Below, in pieces: positions 33,519 through 44,091 of a stretch of DNA of 64,000 nucleotides; position 1 is the first letter of the stretch; every line of letters starts with the position of its first letter. Both the position numbers and the translations under genes were made by a program. The stretch is taken from NCBI GenBank assembly GCA_965248685.1, contig CBDFKC010000002.1, forward strand, positions 744,001 through 808,000, read 5' to 3'. The notes under the pieces were generated by a model, which was not told where the DNA came from, made no database searches, and saw nothing but the letters and a program-made list of their open reading frames with translations. Source of the stretch: VYFG01 sp965248685 (lineage in GTDB: Bacteria; Pseudomonadota; Gammaproteobacteria; Arenicellales; Poriferihabitantaceae).

Positions 33519-36500
33519 ATGATAAATCCTGTAACCGAGAAGCTCATCAAAGCCATCCACAAGTCGGTAACACCTTCTCCAGATCAGGATACGGTCGAAT
33601 TCCTGAAGGACTACTACCACCGAATTTCTGGCCAGGATTATTCGGATTCAAGGGTTGGGTTTTTATATCAGGCCGCAATACTTCACCTAAAACTCGCCCG
33701 AGTCAGACGAAAACAACAAATCCTTATCGGGATTAAAAATCTGACCAATGGCGACGACAGCGAACGTACCCTGGTTTCAATCGTCGCCGATGACCGACCG
33801 TTTCTCATCAACTCGCTAACGATTACTCTGAATCGTCTTGGAATGGGTTTGGAACGGACTATCCATCCGATGTTCCAGGTTTCGCGCACTAAAAAACGAA
33901 GCATAGAGACTATTCGACGCTATCGCAGTGGTGATGTATCGACCAATCGATCTGACTCGGTGATCCTGGAATCTTTTATCCAATTTGAATTGGATCCAAT
34001 CTCACCGTCTAAGCATAATGATCTAATTGGAGTTATCCGTAAAGTACTAAAAAACGTGAACGAGGTGTCGAGCGATTGGCAACACATGCGAAATGCCGTT
34101 CTGTCCCTTGCTGACAGAATTGAGCGCGGACACCAGGGACCAGTATTTGCTGAATATGGTGCGTTATTCAGATGGATGGCAGAGGACAATTTCGCATTTA
34201 TTGGCTATGCCGAGATTGAGATTGACGATCAAGGGAACAAGTCATCCATTGATACCGATTCTATTTGTGGAATTTTACGAGCCGCTCACCAGGATGGTGA
34301 AGATATTCTGCAAATCTTGCCACCGATTGTGGCAAGCGAAACTTCTCCAGTAATCTTCACCAAATCAAGACAACGACTGTACATACATCGGGCAAACTTT
34401 CTCGATTGTATTCTGGTGGATCTTGATTTTAAGCAAGGACAGCAATCCACCAAGACCAGGCGGCGGGTGAGTTGCATCGTTGGCTTCCTTGCTGGATCCA
34501 CTGCAACTATGCAAGTGGCTTCAATTCCTCATATACGTAGTAAGGCGGCTTTCATTCTATCTGAAAGCACTTTGCGTAAAGGTGGATATGCTTACAAGGA
34601 ATTGAGAACAATCCTCGAAACCCTGCCTAGAGACATGATTCTTGAACTTGCCAGTCCTATCTTGTATGGCTTGTGTATGACATTGTTGAATCAGCAGGAA
34701 CGTCGTAAAACTCGATTACATATCCAGAGGAATATCTGCCGCCATTTCTTTTCCTGTTTGGTGTACGTCCCGCGAGATTTGTTTAACAGTCGCTTGCGTC
34801 AACGTATCCTTGAGCTTCTGGAAGACACAATAAAAGCCCAGGAAGTTACTTTCAACGTCTATTTCTCCGATTCGACTCTAACCAGGATTCACTACACGCT
34901 ATTTACCGATCCTGAGCTTGACCCGGGAATAGATCAACAAACCCTCGAACGAAAAGTCCAATCTATGGCTCGGGATTGGAATGAAAATTTGTATGTTAAC
35001 GCTCATACCCACTTTAATCTCGAGCAATCCAGGCACTTACTGGAAACATGGCGCGACGGTTTTCCGGTAAGTTATCAGGATCGATTTTCTACGGAAAACG
35101 CGCTAGAAGACATTAAACGAATGGATGCCATTGGTGATGGTGAAATTATTCCTGTTCTCGATAACCAAGTTGGTAATCAGGATGACTCGATCCAGCAAGG
35201 GAAAATTCTTGGCATATCTGACCACTCCAAATTCAAACTGTATTCCAAAACCCATTCGTTGCCTTTGTCTGACGTATTGCCGATTTTGGAAAACATGGGA
35301 ATTCGAGTACTTGGCGATCACCCCTATCGGATTAACCGAACAAATGGAGAACAATTCTGGATCAATATTTTTGAAATTGTTCGGCAGGATGGAGGGCAAA
35401 TTGACCGCAGACTTAGCCGCGTTTTTGAGGACGTTTTCAAGAGTGTGTGGAGTGGCCAGTCTGAAAACGATGGTTTCAATCACCTAACTCTGGTCACCGG
35501 ATTCAATTGGCGACAGATAAGCATGATTCGGGGTTATGTTCGATACCTCAAGCAAATTCGACTTCGTTACAGTGAAAATTATGTTATCGATGTATTAATT
35601 CGAAATCCAAACCTGGTTTCCAGTATCGGGGAGCTATTTGATGCGCAGTTTAATCCATCGCTGAAAAGTCGCCCGATTAAGAAAACCCGTAAACGAATTC
35701 GAGCTTTGCTCAAAGAGGTTCAAACCCTTGATGAGGAAAGAATCATCATGGCTTTGCTGGATGTTTTCGATGCTACATTGCGGACAAATTTTTATCAGCA
35801 GGACGAATCTTGCGTTGATTTCTACCTTTCATTCAAGCTGAGTTCCCGCTCGATTCCACGAATTCCGGAACCTGCACCCAAATACGAAATATTTGTCTAT
35901 TCACCCCGGGTGGAGGGTGTGCATTTACGAGGGGGCGACGTTGCCCGGGGAGGTCTACGCTGGTCGGAACGTCCTGAGGACTTTAGAACCGAAGTACTGG
36001 GACTGGTCAAAGCCCAAAGGGTCAAGAACGCGGTAATAGTCCCGGTAGGATCGAAAGGCGGGTTTGTCGCGAAGAAACTCGAAGCCAATGATCGGGCGTC
36101 AATTCAGAACGAGGTCATCGCTTGCTATAAATATTTTATTTCCGGCATGCTTGATCTGACCGATAATATTGTCGGTAACAAAATAGTGCCGCCCAAAAAT
36201 GTCGTGAGGCTTGATGGTGACGATCCCTACCTCGTGGTCGCCGCGGACAAAGGTACCGCTACCTTTTCAGATATTGCTAACGATATATCCCTGCAGAGAA
36301 AATTCTGGTTAGGCGATGCCTTCGCCTCAGGTGGATCTGTCGGATATGACCACAAGAAAATGGGGATCACCGCGCGAGGTGCATGGGAATCGGTTAAGCG
36401 TCATTTCAGGGAACGCGGAAAAGATATTCAAAAGACCGAGTTTACTGTGGCTGCTATAGGAGACATGGGTGGCGACGTATTCGGCAATGGTATGCTTCTG

Positions 36501-38351
36501 TCCAAGCACATTCAATTGATTGCGGCTTTCAACCACCTGAATATATTTATTGACCCGGAACCCGATTGCGCCAAGAGTTTTAAAGAACGCCAACGTTTGT
36601 TTGATTTACCCAGATCGTCCTGGTCAGACTATAACGAAAAATTAATTTCTCACGGAGGTGGTATTTTTGATCGAAATGCGAAATCCATAAAACTATCAGC
36701 CCAGGCTCGAAAGGTTCTAGGTACCAATCGGGATACATTCACACCAACCGAATTAATCAATACGATATTAAAATCTCCTGTTGAGTTGCTGTGGAATGGT
36801 GGCATAGGCACCTATATCAAGGCTTCATTTGAATCTCACCAGGATGCCCAGGATAGAAACAATGATTCGTTACGGGTGGATGCTGATGAACTGCGGGTCA
36901 ACGTGATTGGTGAAGGCGGCAATTTGGGCATGACCCAACATGCCCGAATAGAATTTAATCAGCGTGGGGGGCTCTGCTACACCGACGCAATCGATAATTC
37001 TGCTGGTGTTGATACCTCGGATCACGAAGTTAATATCAAAATACTGCTGAACGATGCCATCCAGAGTAAAACTTTAAAATCTGGATCCCGCAACACACTT
37101 CTCGCCAAGATGGAACAGCAAATTGGTGTCCAGGTTCTGAACAACAACTATATACAAACCCAGGTATTGAGTCTCGATACCAGTTATGGCGATGAATTAA
37201 TGTCCCAGCAGGCGCGTTCAATCAGCTTACTGGAAGATAAAGGTTTATTGAATCGCGATCTTGAATACTTACCCGAAGACAGTGTCCTAAGAGAGCGCCA
37301 GCACGCTGGCCAATGGTTTACCCGGGCAGAACTGGCAGTGTTGTTGTCTTATAGCAAAATGGATCTGTATCAGGATCTGCTGAAATCTGATGTTCCGGAT
37401 AGTCCATATTTGAAACAGGAAATTGAAGCCTATTTTCCACCGATTCTGGTTAAGAAATTCCCCAGAGAAATCCAGCGACATCGGTTAAAACGTGAAATTA
37501 TTTGCACCCAGATTACCAATGATCTGGTGGGCAAAGTGGGTTCAAATTTTCATTTGTCGATGTCAGAGTTGATGGGGGCTGATGCATCTGACGTAACCCG
37601 TGCCTATATCATATCCAGGGATATTTTGGATCTGGACCTGATTCATCAGGCTGTACGTGATATGGACAATCAGATCAAAGCAGATATTCAGAAGCAATTT
37701 TTACGTGAATCAGTTCTTGCCGCAGAATCCACTGTGGTTTGGATCCTGCGCCACCGGCCGCATAATCTTGAATTGGGTGCGGCTGTAAAAACTTTGCAAC
37801 CCCTGGTGGCTAAGTTGTTGGGCGCATTGGTTAAAATGCCCCACCAAGAGTTACCCGGAGTAACGACCAACCTGGAATTATTGGCAAAATCCCCTGGGAT
37901 ATCTGCGGCAACAAGACGAAAACTGTCGCTAATAAAAGCCAGCGCGTATAGTTGCGACATTGTCGACCTCGCTACTAAAACCAGGCAATCTCAAAACCTG
38001 GTTGCTGAAATTTATTTTGGTGCAGCGAAACAGCTTCGACTGGATTGGATTCGACACTCGATTGAAACCCTACCCGCGGCGAACAACTGGAATCAACGCG
38101 CAAGATTTAGTCTTGGAGAAACGCTGAGGATGGTCCATGGTCAGATAACGGAACAAATTCTTCGCTCTACTAAAGGTAGCAGAGCATATGACAGAATACA
38201 GTCTTGGAATCACACTAATGCATTGACCATTGGTACTGTCGATCAGATGATTGATCGACTAAAGCAAGAAAGTATTGTCGAGTTCTCCATGCTTTCGGTA
38301 GTCATAAGTGAACTAACAAGATTGGTGAAGTTATCACGACCTGATTCGTAA
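33519..38351 (+). CDS. gdhB: NAD-specific glutamate dehydrogenase, large (1600-residue) type
   Basis: A 1610-residue enzyme that deaminates glutamate to 2-oxoglutarate with NAD. The length equals the L180 class (about 1600). N-terminal ACT-like regulatory segments fill the first 700 residues. The catalytic core follows with GGDVARGGLRWSERPEDFRTE (about 800-820), VPVGSKGGF with the substrate lysine, AAIGDMGGDVFGNGML (NAD site) and ELLWNGGIGTYIK. This class serves amino-acid catabolism and is often allosterically controlled by aspartate or arginine. It stands alone with its own promoter region and precedes metC in the same direction. Confidence 0.95.
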   Translation: MINPVTEKLIKAIHKSVTPSPDQDTVEFLKDYYHRISGQDYSDSRVGFLYQAAILHLKLARVRRKQQILIGIKNLTNGDDSERTLVSIVADDRPFLINSLTITLNRLGMGLERTIHPMFQVSRTKKRSIETIRRYRSGDVSTNRSDSVILESFIQFELDPISPSKHNDLIGVIRKVLKNVNEVSSDWQHMRNAVLSLADRIERGHQGPVFAEYGALFRWMAEDNFAFIGYAEIEIDDQGNKSSIDTDSICGILRAAHQDGEDILQILPPIVASETSPVIFTKSRQRLYIHRANFLDCILVDLDFKQGQQSTKTRRRVSCIVGFLAGSTATMQVASIPHIRSKAAFILSESTLRKGGYAYKELRTILETLPRDMILELASPILYGLCMTLLNQQERRKTRLHIQRNICRHFFSCLVYVPRDLFNSRLRQRILELLEDTIKAQEVTFNVYFSDSTLTRIHYTLFTDPELDPGIDQQTLERKVQSMARDWNENLYVNAHTHFNLEQSRHLLETWRDGFPVSYQDRFSTENALEDIKRMDAIGDGEIIPVLDNQVGNQDDSIQQGKILGISDHSKFKLYSKTHSLPLSDVLPILENMGIRVLGDHPYRINRTNGEQFWINIFEIVRQDGGQIDRRLSRVFEDVFKSVWSGQSENDGFNHLTLVTGFNWRQISMIRGYVRYLKQIRLRYSENYVIDVLIRNPNLVSSIGELFDAQFNPSLKSRPIKKTRKRIRALLKEVQTLDEERIIMALLDVFDATLRTNFYQQDESCVDFYLSFKLSSRSIPRIPEPAPKYEIFVYSPRVEGVHLRGGDVARGGLRWSERPEDFRTEVLGLVKAQRVKNAVIVPVGSKGGFVAKKLEANDRASIQNEVIACYKYFISGMLDLTDNIVGNKIVPPKNVVRLDGDDPYLVVAADKGTATFSDIANDISLQRKFWLGDAFASGGSVGYDHKKMGITARGAWESVKRHFRERGKDIQKTEFTVAAIGDMGGDVFGNGMLLSKHIQLIAAFNHLNIFIDPEPDCAKSFKERQRLFDLPRSSWSDYNEKLISHGGGIFDRNAKSIKLSAQARKVLGTNRDTFTPTELINTILKSPVELLWNGGIGTYIKASFESHQDAQDRNNDSLRVDADELRVNVIGEGGNLGMTQHARIEFNQRGGLCYTDAIDNSAGVDTSDHEVNIKILLNDAIQSKTLKSGSRNTLLAKMEQQIGVQVLNNNYIQTQVLSLDTSYGDELMSQQARSISLLEDKGLLNRDLEYLPEDSVLRERQHAGQWFTRAELAVLLSYSKMDLYQDLLKSDVPDSPYLKQEIEAYFPPILVKKFPREIQRHRLKREIICTQITNDLVGKVGSNFHLSMSELMGADASDVTRAYIISRDILDLDLIHQAVRDMDNQIKADIQKQFLRESVLAAESTVVWILRHRPHNLELGAAVKTLQPLVAKLLGALVKMPHQELPGVTTNLELLAKSPGISAATRRKLSLIKASAYSCDIVDLATKTRQSQNLVAEIYFGAAKQLRLDWIRHSIETLPAANNWNQRARFSLGETLRMVHGQITEQILRSTKGSRAYDRIQSWNHTNALTIGTVDQMIDRLKQESIVEFSMLSVVISELTRLVKLSRPDS

Positions 38352-38427
38352 CTGAATCCAAATTAAGTAAACCTAGACCTGGATACTGGTAAAGAATTGA
38401 ATCCGACATAATTTAATCAGCACATAT

Positions 38428-39615
38428 ATGAAAAGCACTAAAAACCGATTCGATACCCGGGCAATCCATAGTTGTAGAGACCCACTTAGTCAAGGGGGTA
38501 TGGTTAATCCACCTGTATACCACGGATCTACGGTGATATACCCTACCCTTACCGATTTGGAGCAAGCCAGAATCGACCACGATCTCAAGGACAAAATCGT
38601 CTACGGGAGATTCGGTTCATCGTCAACATTTGCTTTTGAAAACGCTTTCGCAGATCTCGAAAATGGGTTTGGTGCGCTATCCGTTTCTTCCGGGTTGGCA
38701 GCGGTTACCACTGCGATACTGACACACGCCAAGAGTGGTACCCAGGTATTAATAGCTGATACGGTTTACGGCCCTACCCGGCACTTCTGCGATGGCTTTC
38801 TCAGTGGCATTGGTGTTGAAGTCGTGTATTACGATCCATTGATTGGGGATTCCATTGAAAAGTTAATTCGGCCCAATACCAGTTTGATTTTTATGGAGTC
38901 TCCCGGGTCAATGACATTTGAAATACAGGATGTTCCCGGGATTGTATCGGTTGCGAAGAAGCATAAAATACCCACCGCAATTGACAATAGCTGGGCTTCT
39001 CCATACTTTTTCCGTCCCCTGGATTTTGGAGTCAATCTCTCGGTGACGTCCGGGACTAAATATCTTGCCGGACACGCTGATGCGCTACTCGGTATTATCG
39101 TGACAGATGAAGAGAATTTCTACCCGGTGAAACGCTGCCGGGATTTACAGGGACATTCATTGGCACCCGACGATGTCTTTTTAGGAATGCGTGGCATGCG
39201 TACGTTAGGGCTGCGGGTCAGGCAGCATGAAACTCAGGCCCTCACCATGGCGAATTGGCTACAAAACCATGATGAAGTGCTGGAGGTAATGCACCCCGCT
39301 CTGGAAAACTGTCCTGGACATGACATCTGGAAACGGGATTTTTCCGGATCGACCGGACTTTTTTCCTTTATCCTGAAACCCCGCTCCAGAGACGCTCTGG
39401 CTAGCATGTTGGATAATATGTCGCTGTTCTCAATGGGCTATAGCTGGGGCGGTTTTGAAAGTTTAATCGTACCCCAATCTCCGCAAACATCACGAACCGC
39501 AACTCAATGGGATCGAGAAGGTCAGGCCATTAGAATTCATGTCGGCTTGGAGGATATCGACGATCTGGTCGATGATCTGGATAAGGCATTAGCTCGCTAT
39601 GCTTCAATGGGTTGA
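38428..39615 (+). CDS. metC: Cystathionine beta-lyase
   Basis: A 395-residue PLP enzyme that splits cystathionine to homocysteine, pyruvate and ammonia. YGRFGSSSTFAFENAFADLE, SSGLAAVTTAIL and the PLP lysine in SVTSGTKYLAGHADALLG identify the Cys/Met-metabolism family. The C-terminal SMGYSWGGFESL is characteristic of beta-lyases and distinguishes it from gamma-synthases. Start ATG 38428, 77 bp after the dehydrogenase. The length is normal. Confidence 0.92.
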   Translation: MKSTKNRFDTRAIHSCRDPLSQGGMVNPPVYHGSTVIYPTLTDLEQARIDHDLKDKIVYGRFGSSSTFAFENAFADLENGFGALSVSSGLAAVTTAILTHAKSGTQVLIADTVYGPTRHFCDGFLSGIGVEVVYYDPLIGDSIEKLIRPNTSLIFMESPGSMTFEIQDVPGIVSVAKKHKIPTAIDNSWASPYFFRPLDFGVNLSVTSGTKYLAGHADALLGIIVTDEENFYPVKRCRDLQGHSLAPDDVFLGMRGMRTLGLRVRQHETQALTMANWLQNHDEVLEVMHPALENCPGHDIWKRDFSGSTGLFSFILKPRSRDALASMLDNMSLFSMGYSWGGFESLIVPQSPQTSRTATQWDREGQAIRIHVGLEDIDDLVDDLDKALARYASMG

Positions 39616-39682
39616 CTTAAGTTCCTTGTGTCAATTTAGCGTTGTCCAGTAATATACGTTGTTTGCAAACGCTTTTATTCCC

Positions 39683-40270
39683 ATGGATTTACCCACATTT
39701 GATACCTCTGCACTGGAACCGGGTACCGTAGACTCGATCCCGGTACCCAGCGGTGAATTCTGGGTATTTGCCTATGGCTCTTTAATGTGGAACCCAGGAT
39801 TCGACTATACCGAGGCCAGTCCCGCAATACTCTATGGCTACCATCGCCGGCTTTGTCTGTGGTCGGTACGCTATCGCGGTACCGAGCAGAAGCCCGGGTT
39901 AGTATTGGGACTGGATCGAGGTGGTTGCTGCCACGGGTATGCATATCTGATTTGCAGAAACCTGACCGATTCTGTAGTTGAGTATTTATGCGAAAGGGAG
40001 TTGGTGATCGGAACCTACGATCCCCGCTTGTGCCCGATATTACTAGACGATCAACGCAAAGTATCTGCTCTGACATTTGTGTCAATTCAGAGTCACCCGC
40101 ATTTCGCCCCGAAACTAGCACTTGAAGAAACCGTGTCGGTGGTTAAAAATGCGCGCGGTGCCAGAGGATGCAATCAAGAGTATGTATTGAATACCGTTAC
40201 CAAACTCGACCAGATGGGTATCCACAATACCGAATTACATAAAGTAGCCGATAAATTGACGAGTATTTAA
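39683..40270 (+). CDS. ChaC-like gamma-glutamylcyclotransferase
   Basis: A 195-residue protein from ATG 39683 (MDLPTFDTSALEPG); the frame also reaches a TTG at 39659. It has the family signature VFAYGSLMWNPGFDY at the substrate loop, YHRRLCLWSVRYRGTE and PGLVLGLDRGG, and a catalytic glutamate candidate in CERELV. ChaC-type enzymes cleave glutathione to 5-oxoproline and Cys-Gly. It lies between metC and a HIT gene, so a link to sulfur amino-acid turnover is possible but not proven. Confidence 0.85.
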   Translation: MDLPTFDTSALEPGTVDSIPVPSGEFWVFAYGSLMWNPGFDYTEASPAILYGYHRRLCLWSVRYRGTEQKPGLVLGLDRGGCCHGYAYLICRNLTDSVVEYLCERELVIGTYDPRLCPILLDDQRKVSALTFVSIQSHPHFAPKLALEETVSVVKNARGARGCNQEYVLNTVTKLDQMGIHNTELHKVADKLTSI

Positions 40271-40303
40271 TAGGCCGTCCAGTAAAAAGATGTATTAATA
40301 ATA

Positions 40304-40651
40304 ATGACAGAACCAACACTATTCAGCAAAATTATAGCCAGGGAAATCCCGGCTGATATTTTGTTTCAAGATGATCGAGTAACCGCTTTTAGGGATATCA
40401 ATCCTCAGGCCCCTATCCATATCCTGATCATTCCAAATAAATCAATCCCAACTGTAAACGATGTAACCCAAGAGGATGAGGCGGTTCTCGGCCACCTATT
40501 TCTGGTGGCAAAAAAACTTGCTGATCAGGAAGGCATCGCGGAAAGCGGCTATCGTCTGTTGATCAATTGTGGTCGTGATGGCAACCAGGAAGTTTATCAC
40601 TTGCATATGCATTTGGTTGGTGGCCGGCCTCTGGGCAGAATGATCAAATAG
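40304..40651 (+). CDS. hinT: HIT-family purine nucleoside phosphoramidase-like protein
   Basis: A 115-residue protein. The histidine triad is HLHMHLVGG near the C-terminus (H-x-H-x-H), preceded by VYHLHM. An N-terminal FSKIIAREIPADILFQDD and HILIIPNK are typical of HinT-type hydrolases, which split AMP-lysine or AMP-NH2 bonds. The length is normal. It is 33 bp after the ChaC-like gene and 22 bp before the amidase, so the three may be co-transcribed. Confidence 0.92.
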   Translation: MTEPTLFSKIIAREIPADILFQDDRVTAFRDINPQAPIHILIIPNKSIPTVNDVTQEDEAVLGHLFLVAKKLADQEGIAESGYRLLINCGRDGNQEVYHLHMHLVGGRPLGRMIK

Positions 40652-40673
40652 TATATTCGCGCTACTAATTTTT

Positions 40674-42056
40674 GTGAAAGAACTCTATCAGCAATCGGCC
40701 TGCGAGCTCACTGCCTGGTTAAGCGCAGGGGAAATTACGCCTCACGATGCCCTCGACTGCCTGGAACAGCGCATAGAAAAGATAAATCCACAAATCAATG
40801 CCTTGGTAACACTGTGCTTTGACCGGGCGCGACAGCAGGCTGACAGCTTAACCCAATCAGCAAATTCAAATTCTGACGGCCTCTGCGGTCTGCCAGTAGC
40901 GATCAAAGATTTAACCAATGTATCCCAGGTGCGTACCACTTTTGGCTCAATGGTCTACCAGGACCATGTACCCAATAAGTCCGATCAACTGGTAACCAAA
41001 ATCGAAAACGGGGGCGGAGTTATATTTGGAAAAACCAATACACCGGAATTCGGCGCAGGCGGTATATCCTTTAACGATGTCTTTGGCAGCACTCGCAGCC
41101 CGCGCAATACTGCATACTCCGCAGGTGGCTCGTCAGGTGGTGCTGCGGCATCCCTGGCATCGGGATGTTCGTGGTTGTCCCATGGGTCTGATATGGCTGG
41201 ATCTTTGCGTACCCCGGCAAGTTTTTGCGGTGTTACCAGTCTAAGACCATCTCCAGGTTTGATAAGATCTGATTCCGAGTTTCTGCCATTCGACGTGCTT
41301 TCAGCAGAAGGACCCATGGCGCGCAGCATCGAAGATCTGGGATTGTTTGCGGACAGCATGATTAGTCCAGACCATCCTTCATTGTTGCGATCCGCAAATA
41401 CTCCACAACAACCTGATCGAGTGGCGATAAGTCGTGATCTTGGAATCACCAATGTCTCGGATGATGTACTGCAGGTTTTCGATAGTTTTGTTGAGGATTT
41501 AACTCGAATGGGTTGTAACGTGTTCGAGAGTCAGCCTGATTTAACCGATGTGCATGAATCATTCGACACTTTACGAGCCCATGGGAACGCAATTTCCCTC
41601 GAGCATACCCTGGCCCAATTTCCGGGGATCATGAAACCTGAGTTGGAATGGAATATTCGGTCCGGACTCAACCTCAATATTGAAACCCTTCGGCAGGCGC
41701 GACGTACCCAAGGAAAAATTATTAGTGCCGCGGCCACTTTTATGCAGGATTTCGATCTGTTAATTTGTCCGGCCACCAGCGTTTCATCGGTTCCAATGGG
41801 GCTACGCTATCCCGGAGCAGATAAAGGCGTCGCCATACCTGAGTACTATCGCTGGCTTGCTATCGCTTACGGGACCACCATGACTACCCTGCCAATTATC
41901 ACGATGCCCTGTGGTATCGGTCCCGCCAATATGCCAATCGGTATACAATTGATTGGCAGACCATGGGGTGAATCACAATTATTCCGGTATGCCAGTTATC
42001 TTCAACGACAGATTGGCTGGTGCAATCGACCGATCGATCCACAAAATAATAGTTAA
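40674..42056 (+). CDS. Amidase-signature family hydrolase
   Basis: A 460-residue serine amidase starting at GTG 40674. The Ser-cisSer-Lys triad can be placed: K in LPVAIKDLTNV, cis-Ser in GSDMAGSLRTPA, and the nucleophile region GGSSGGAAASLASG upstream of it. The substrate cannot be read from sequence; the family includes GatA, aryl-acylamidases and the NylA cyclic-amide hydrolase. It is not GatA of the GatCAB complex, since gatB and gatC are absent. Close spacing to potA (15 bp) and the two NylB/EstB-like genes beyond the transporter suggest a role in amide or polyamine-conjugate use. Confidence 0.85.
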   Translation: MKELYQQSACELTAWLSAGEITPHDALDCLEQRIEKINPQINALVTLCFDRARQQADSLTQSANSNSDGLCGLPVAIKDLTNVSQVRTTFGSMVYQDHVPNKSDQLVTKIENGGGVIFGKTNTPEFGAGGISFNDVFGSTRSPRNTAYSAGGSSGGAAASLASGCSWLSHGSDMAGSLRTPASFCGVTSLRPSPGLIRSDSEFLPFDVLSAEGPMARSIEDLGLFADSMISPDHPSLLRSANTPQQPDRVAISRDLGITNVSDDVLQVFDSFVEDLTRMGCNVFESQPDLTDVHESFDTLRAHGNAISLEHTLAQFPGIMKPELEWNIRSGLNLNIETLRQARRTQGKIISAAATFMQDFDLLICPATSVSSVPMGLRYPGADKGVAIPEYYRWLAIAYGTTMTTLPIITMPCGIGPANMPIGIQLIGRPWGESQLFRYASYLQRQIGWCNRPIDPQNNS

Positions 42057-42071
42057 CCATAAAACAAACCC

Positions 42072-43160
42072 ATGGATACCCCGACCGCGATTTCTGTTCA
42101 GTCAGTCAGCAAAGTATTTGGACAGGATAAAGATCAGGTAATCGCTCTCGATGATGTCACGGTAAATATTCAGGAAAACGAATTTTTTACTTTATTAGGA
42201 CCATCTGGATGCGGCAAAACCACATTGCTGCGCTTGATTGCCGGTTTCGAACACCCCAGCGCTGGCGAAATATTATTGCAGGGAGAGGAGATATCTCACC
42301 TTCCACCCTACAAAAGACCGGTAAACACGGTTTTCCAGAGCTACGCACTGTTTCCCCATATGACGGTAGCAGAAAATATTGGTTTTGGCCTGGCGATGCA
42401 GGATAAACCCGCGAGTGAAATCCATAAGACGGTATCAAGTATGCTGCAATTGGTTCAGATGGAAGCCCTCAAAGACCGCCGAACTGACCAGATATCAGGT
42501 GGCCAACAACAACGAGTTGCGCTGGCCCGGGCCTTGGCGCCACGACCAAGAGTGTTGTTGTTGGACGAACCACTTTCGGCGTTGGATTATAAATTGCGCA
42601 AAGGTATGCAACTTGAACTAAAACGGTTACAGCACGAAACTGGCATAACCTTTATCTTTGTCACCCACGATCAGGAGGAAGCACTGACGATGTCGGACCG
42701 GGTAGCGGTGATGAACAAGGGTCAGATTCTTCAAATCGGTTCCCCTAATGATATTTATGATCGACCAACGGAACATTTTGTCGCAGATTTTATTGGTGAT
42801 ACCAATTTTTTGACGGCTATACTGCTGGAATCAGGTGACGGTCAATCAACCCTGAAACTTTCCTCTGGAAAAACCGTTCAATCCGGGCAACCTCTCTCTT
42901 CTGTCAATGGCGAAGTCAATATTACTGTGAGACCGGAACAAGCTACTCTGACTGATGTCGTTGCAGATGCCGACTTGCAAGGAGTCGTGACCAATGTCGT
43001 GTATTCTGGAACCGACACACATTTTCACGTGGAGTTGGAGGATGAGCACCAGTTTATCGCGAGGATGCAAAATAGGGGCATCAGCAAAAGGAATTGGCAA
43101 CCTGGCGAGTCTGTCGGCATAGTGCTGCAGCCTGGTTCGGTGCAAATATTGCAGGATTAA
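42072..43160 (+). CDS. potA: Polyamine-type ABC transporter ATP-binding protein
   Basis: A 362-residue ATPase with Walker A GPSGCGKTTLLR, Q loop FQSYALFPHM, signature SGGQQQRVALARA, Walker B RVLLLDEPLSALD and the switch histidine in FVTHDQEEAL. The C-terminal TOBE domain (about 270-360, VRPEQATLTD) is present. This is the PotA/PotG layout for spermidine or putrescine uptake. It is 15 bp after the amidase and 4 bp before the permease. Confidence 0.9.
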   Translation: MDTPTAISVQSVSKVFGQDKDQVIALDDVTVNIQENEFFTLLGPSGCGKTTLLRLIAGFEHPSAGEILLQGEEISHLPPYKRPVNTVFQSYALFPHMTVAENIGFGLAMQDKPASEIHKTVSSMLQLVQMEALKDRRTDQISGGQQQRVALARALAPRPRVLLLDEPLSALDYKLRKGMQLELKRLQHETGITFIFVTHDQEEALTMSDRVAVMNKGQILQIGSPNDIYDRPTEHFVADFIGDTNFLTAILLESGDGQSTLKLSSGKTVQSGQPLSSVNGEVNITVRPEQATLTDVVADADLQGVVTNVVYSGTDTHFHVELEDEHQFIARMQNRGISKRNWQPGESVGIVLQPGSVQILQD

Positions 43161-43164
43161 TCAA

Positions 43165-44091
43165 TTGTCCGCACCCCAATTATCCGAACACGAACAGTCT
43201 GCACGACAGCAGGAAACAAAAAGAAATTTTCTATTGTGCACGCCGGCATTGATTGTTTTAGGGCTGGCGGCGTCAGGCCCTCTATTGATCATGCTGTTCT
43301 ATTCATTTTTATCCCCAGGAAATTATGGGGGCGTAGAATACAAGTTGTCGCACCAGGGCTGGTTCAAGGTATTTTTTCATCGCGATATTTTTGACGACAC
43401 CTTGTTGATGGCCGATGCACATGTGTCAATTTTCTGGCGTTCAATAAAACTATCATCTTTAACTACCCTGGCGTGCCTGGTAATCGGATTTCCTACGGCG
43501 TATTTCATTGCTACACGTCCCAGACAAAATCGAAACTTCTGGTTGTTCCTTATTACTATCCCTTTTTGGACAAACCTGCTGATTCGGACCTTTGCTGTGA
43601 TGGAAGTTATCCGAAACAAAGGTTTGATTAACAAGTTTCTTGAGCGAATGGAGCTGATCGATGAGCCCATTCAGATGATGTATACCGATTTCGCGATAAT
43701 GCTGGGGATGACCTATGTCTACCTGCCCCTGATGATTTTGCCTCTGTATGCCTCCATGGAGAAGCTGGATTTCAAACTGGTTGAAGCGGGATATGATTTA
43801 TACGCAACTCGTTTTCGAGTATTGCGAAAAATTATCATTCCATTGATTAAACCTGGCGTTATTGCAGGGTCAATTTTGGTTTTCATCCCTTCTTTGGGCG
43901 CATTCGTCACACCGCGGGTGTTGGGTGGTGGAAAAAATATGATGCTTGGAAACCTGATCGAGCTGCAATTTGGTCAGGGTCGCAACTGGCCGTTGGGTGC
44001 TGCATTGTCAATTGCGTTGCTGTTGATCGTCATGGCGGCATTACTGATTTACGTCAAAAATGCGCAAAAGTCAGGAATCCGACATGAATGA
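43165..44091 (+). CDS. potB: Polyamine-type ABC transporter permease
   Basis: A 308-residue protein with six membrane helices and the EAA loop (EAGYDLYATRFRVLRKIIIP). The TTG start at 43165 has AGGA 8 nt upstream. The N-terminal 20 or so residues are polar, then ALIVLGLAASGPLLIMLFYS. A long periplasmic loop follows helix 1, as in PotB. Its stop overlaps the start of potC by 8 nt. Confidence 0.9.
   Translation: MSAPQLSEHEQSARQQETKRNFLLCTPALIVLGLAASGPLLIMLFYSFLSPGNYGGVEYKLSHQGWFKVFFHRDIFDDTLLMADAHVSIFWRSIKLSSLTTLACLVIGFPTAYFIATRPRQNRNFWLFLITIPFWTNLLIRTFAVMEVIRNKGLINKFLERMELIDEPIQMMYTDFAIMLGMTYVYLPLMILPLYASMEKLDFKLVEAGYDLYATRFRVLRKIIIPLIKPGVIAGSILVFIPSLGAFVTPRVLGGGKNMMLGNLIELQFGQGRNWPLGAALSIALLLIVMAALLIYVKNAQKSGIRHE

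Noticed and set aside
41026..41244. Shadow frames inside the amidase, potA and dpp genes
   Set aside because: They lie wholly inside well-supported genes in other frames and show no family motifs.
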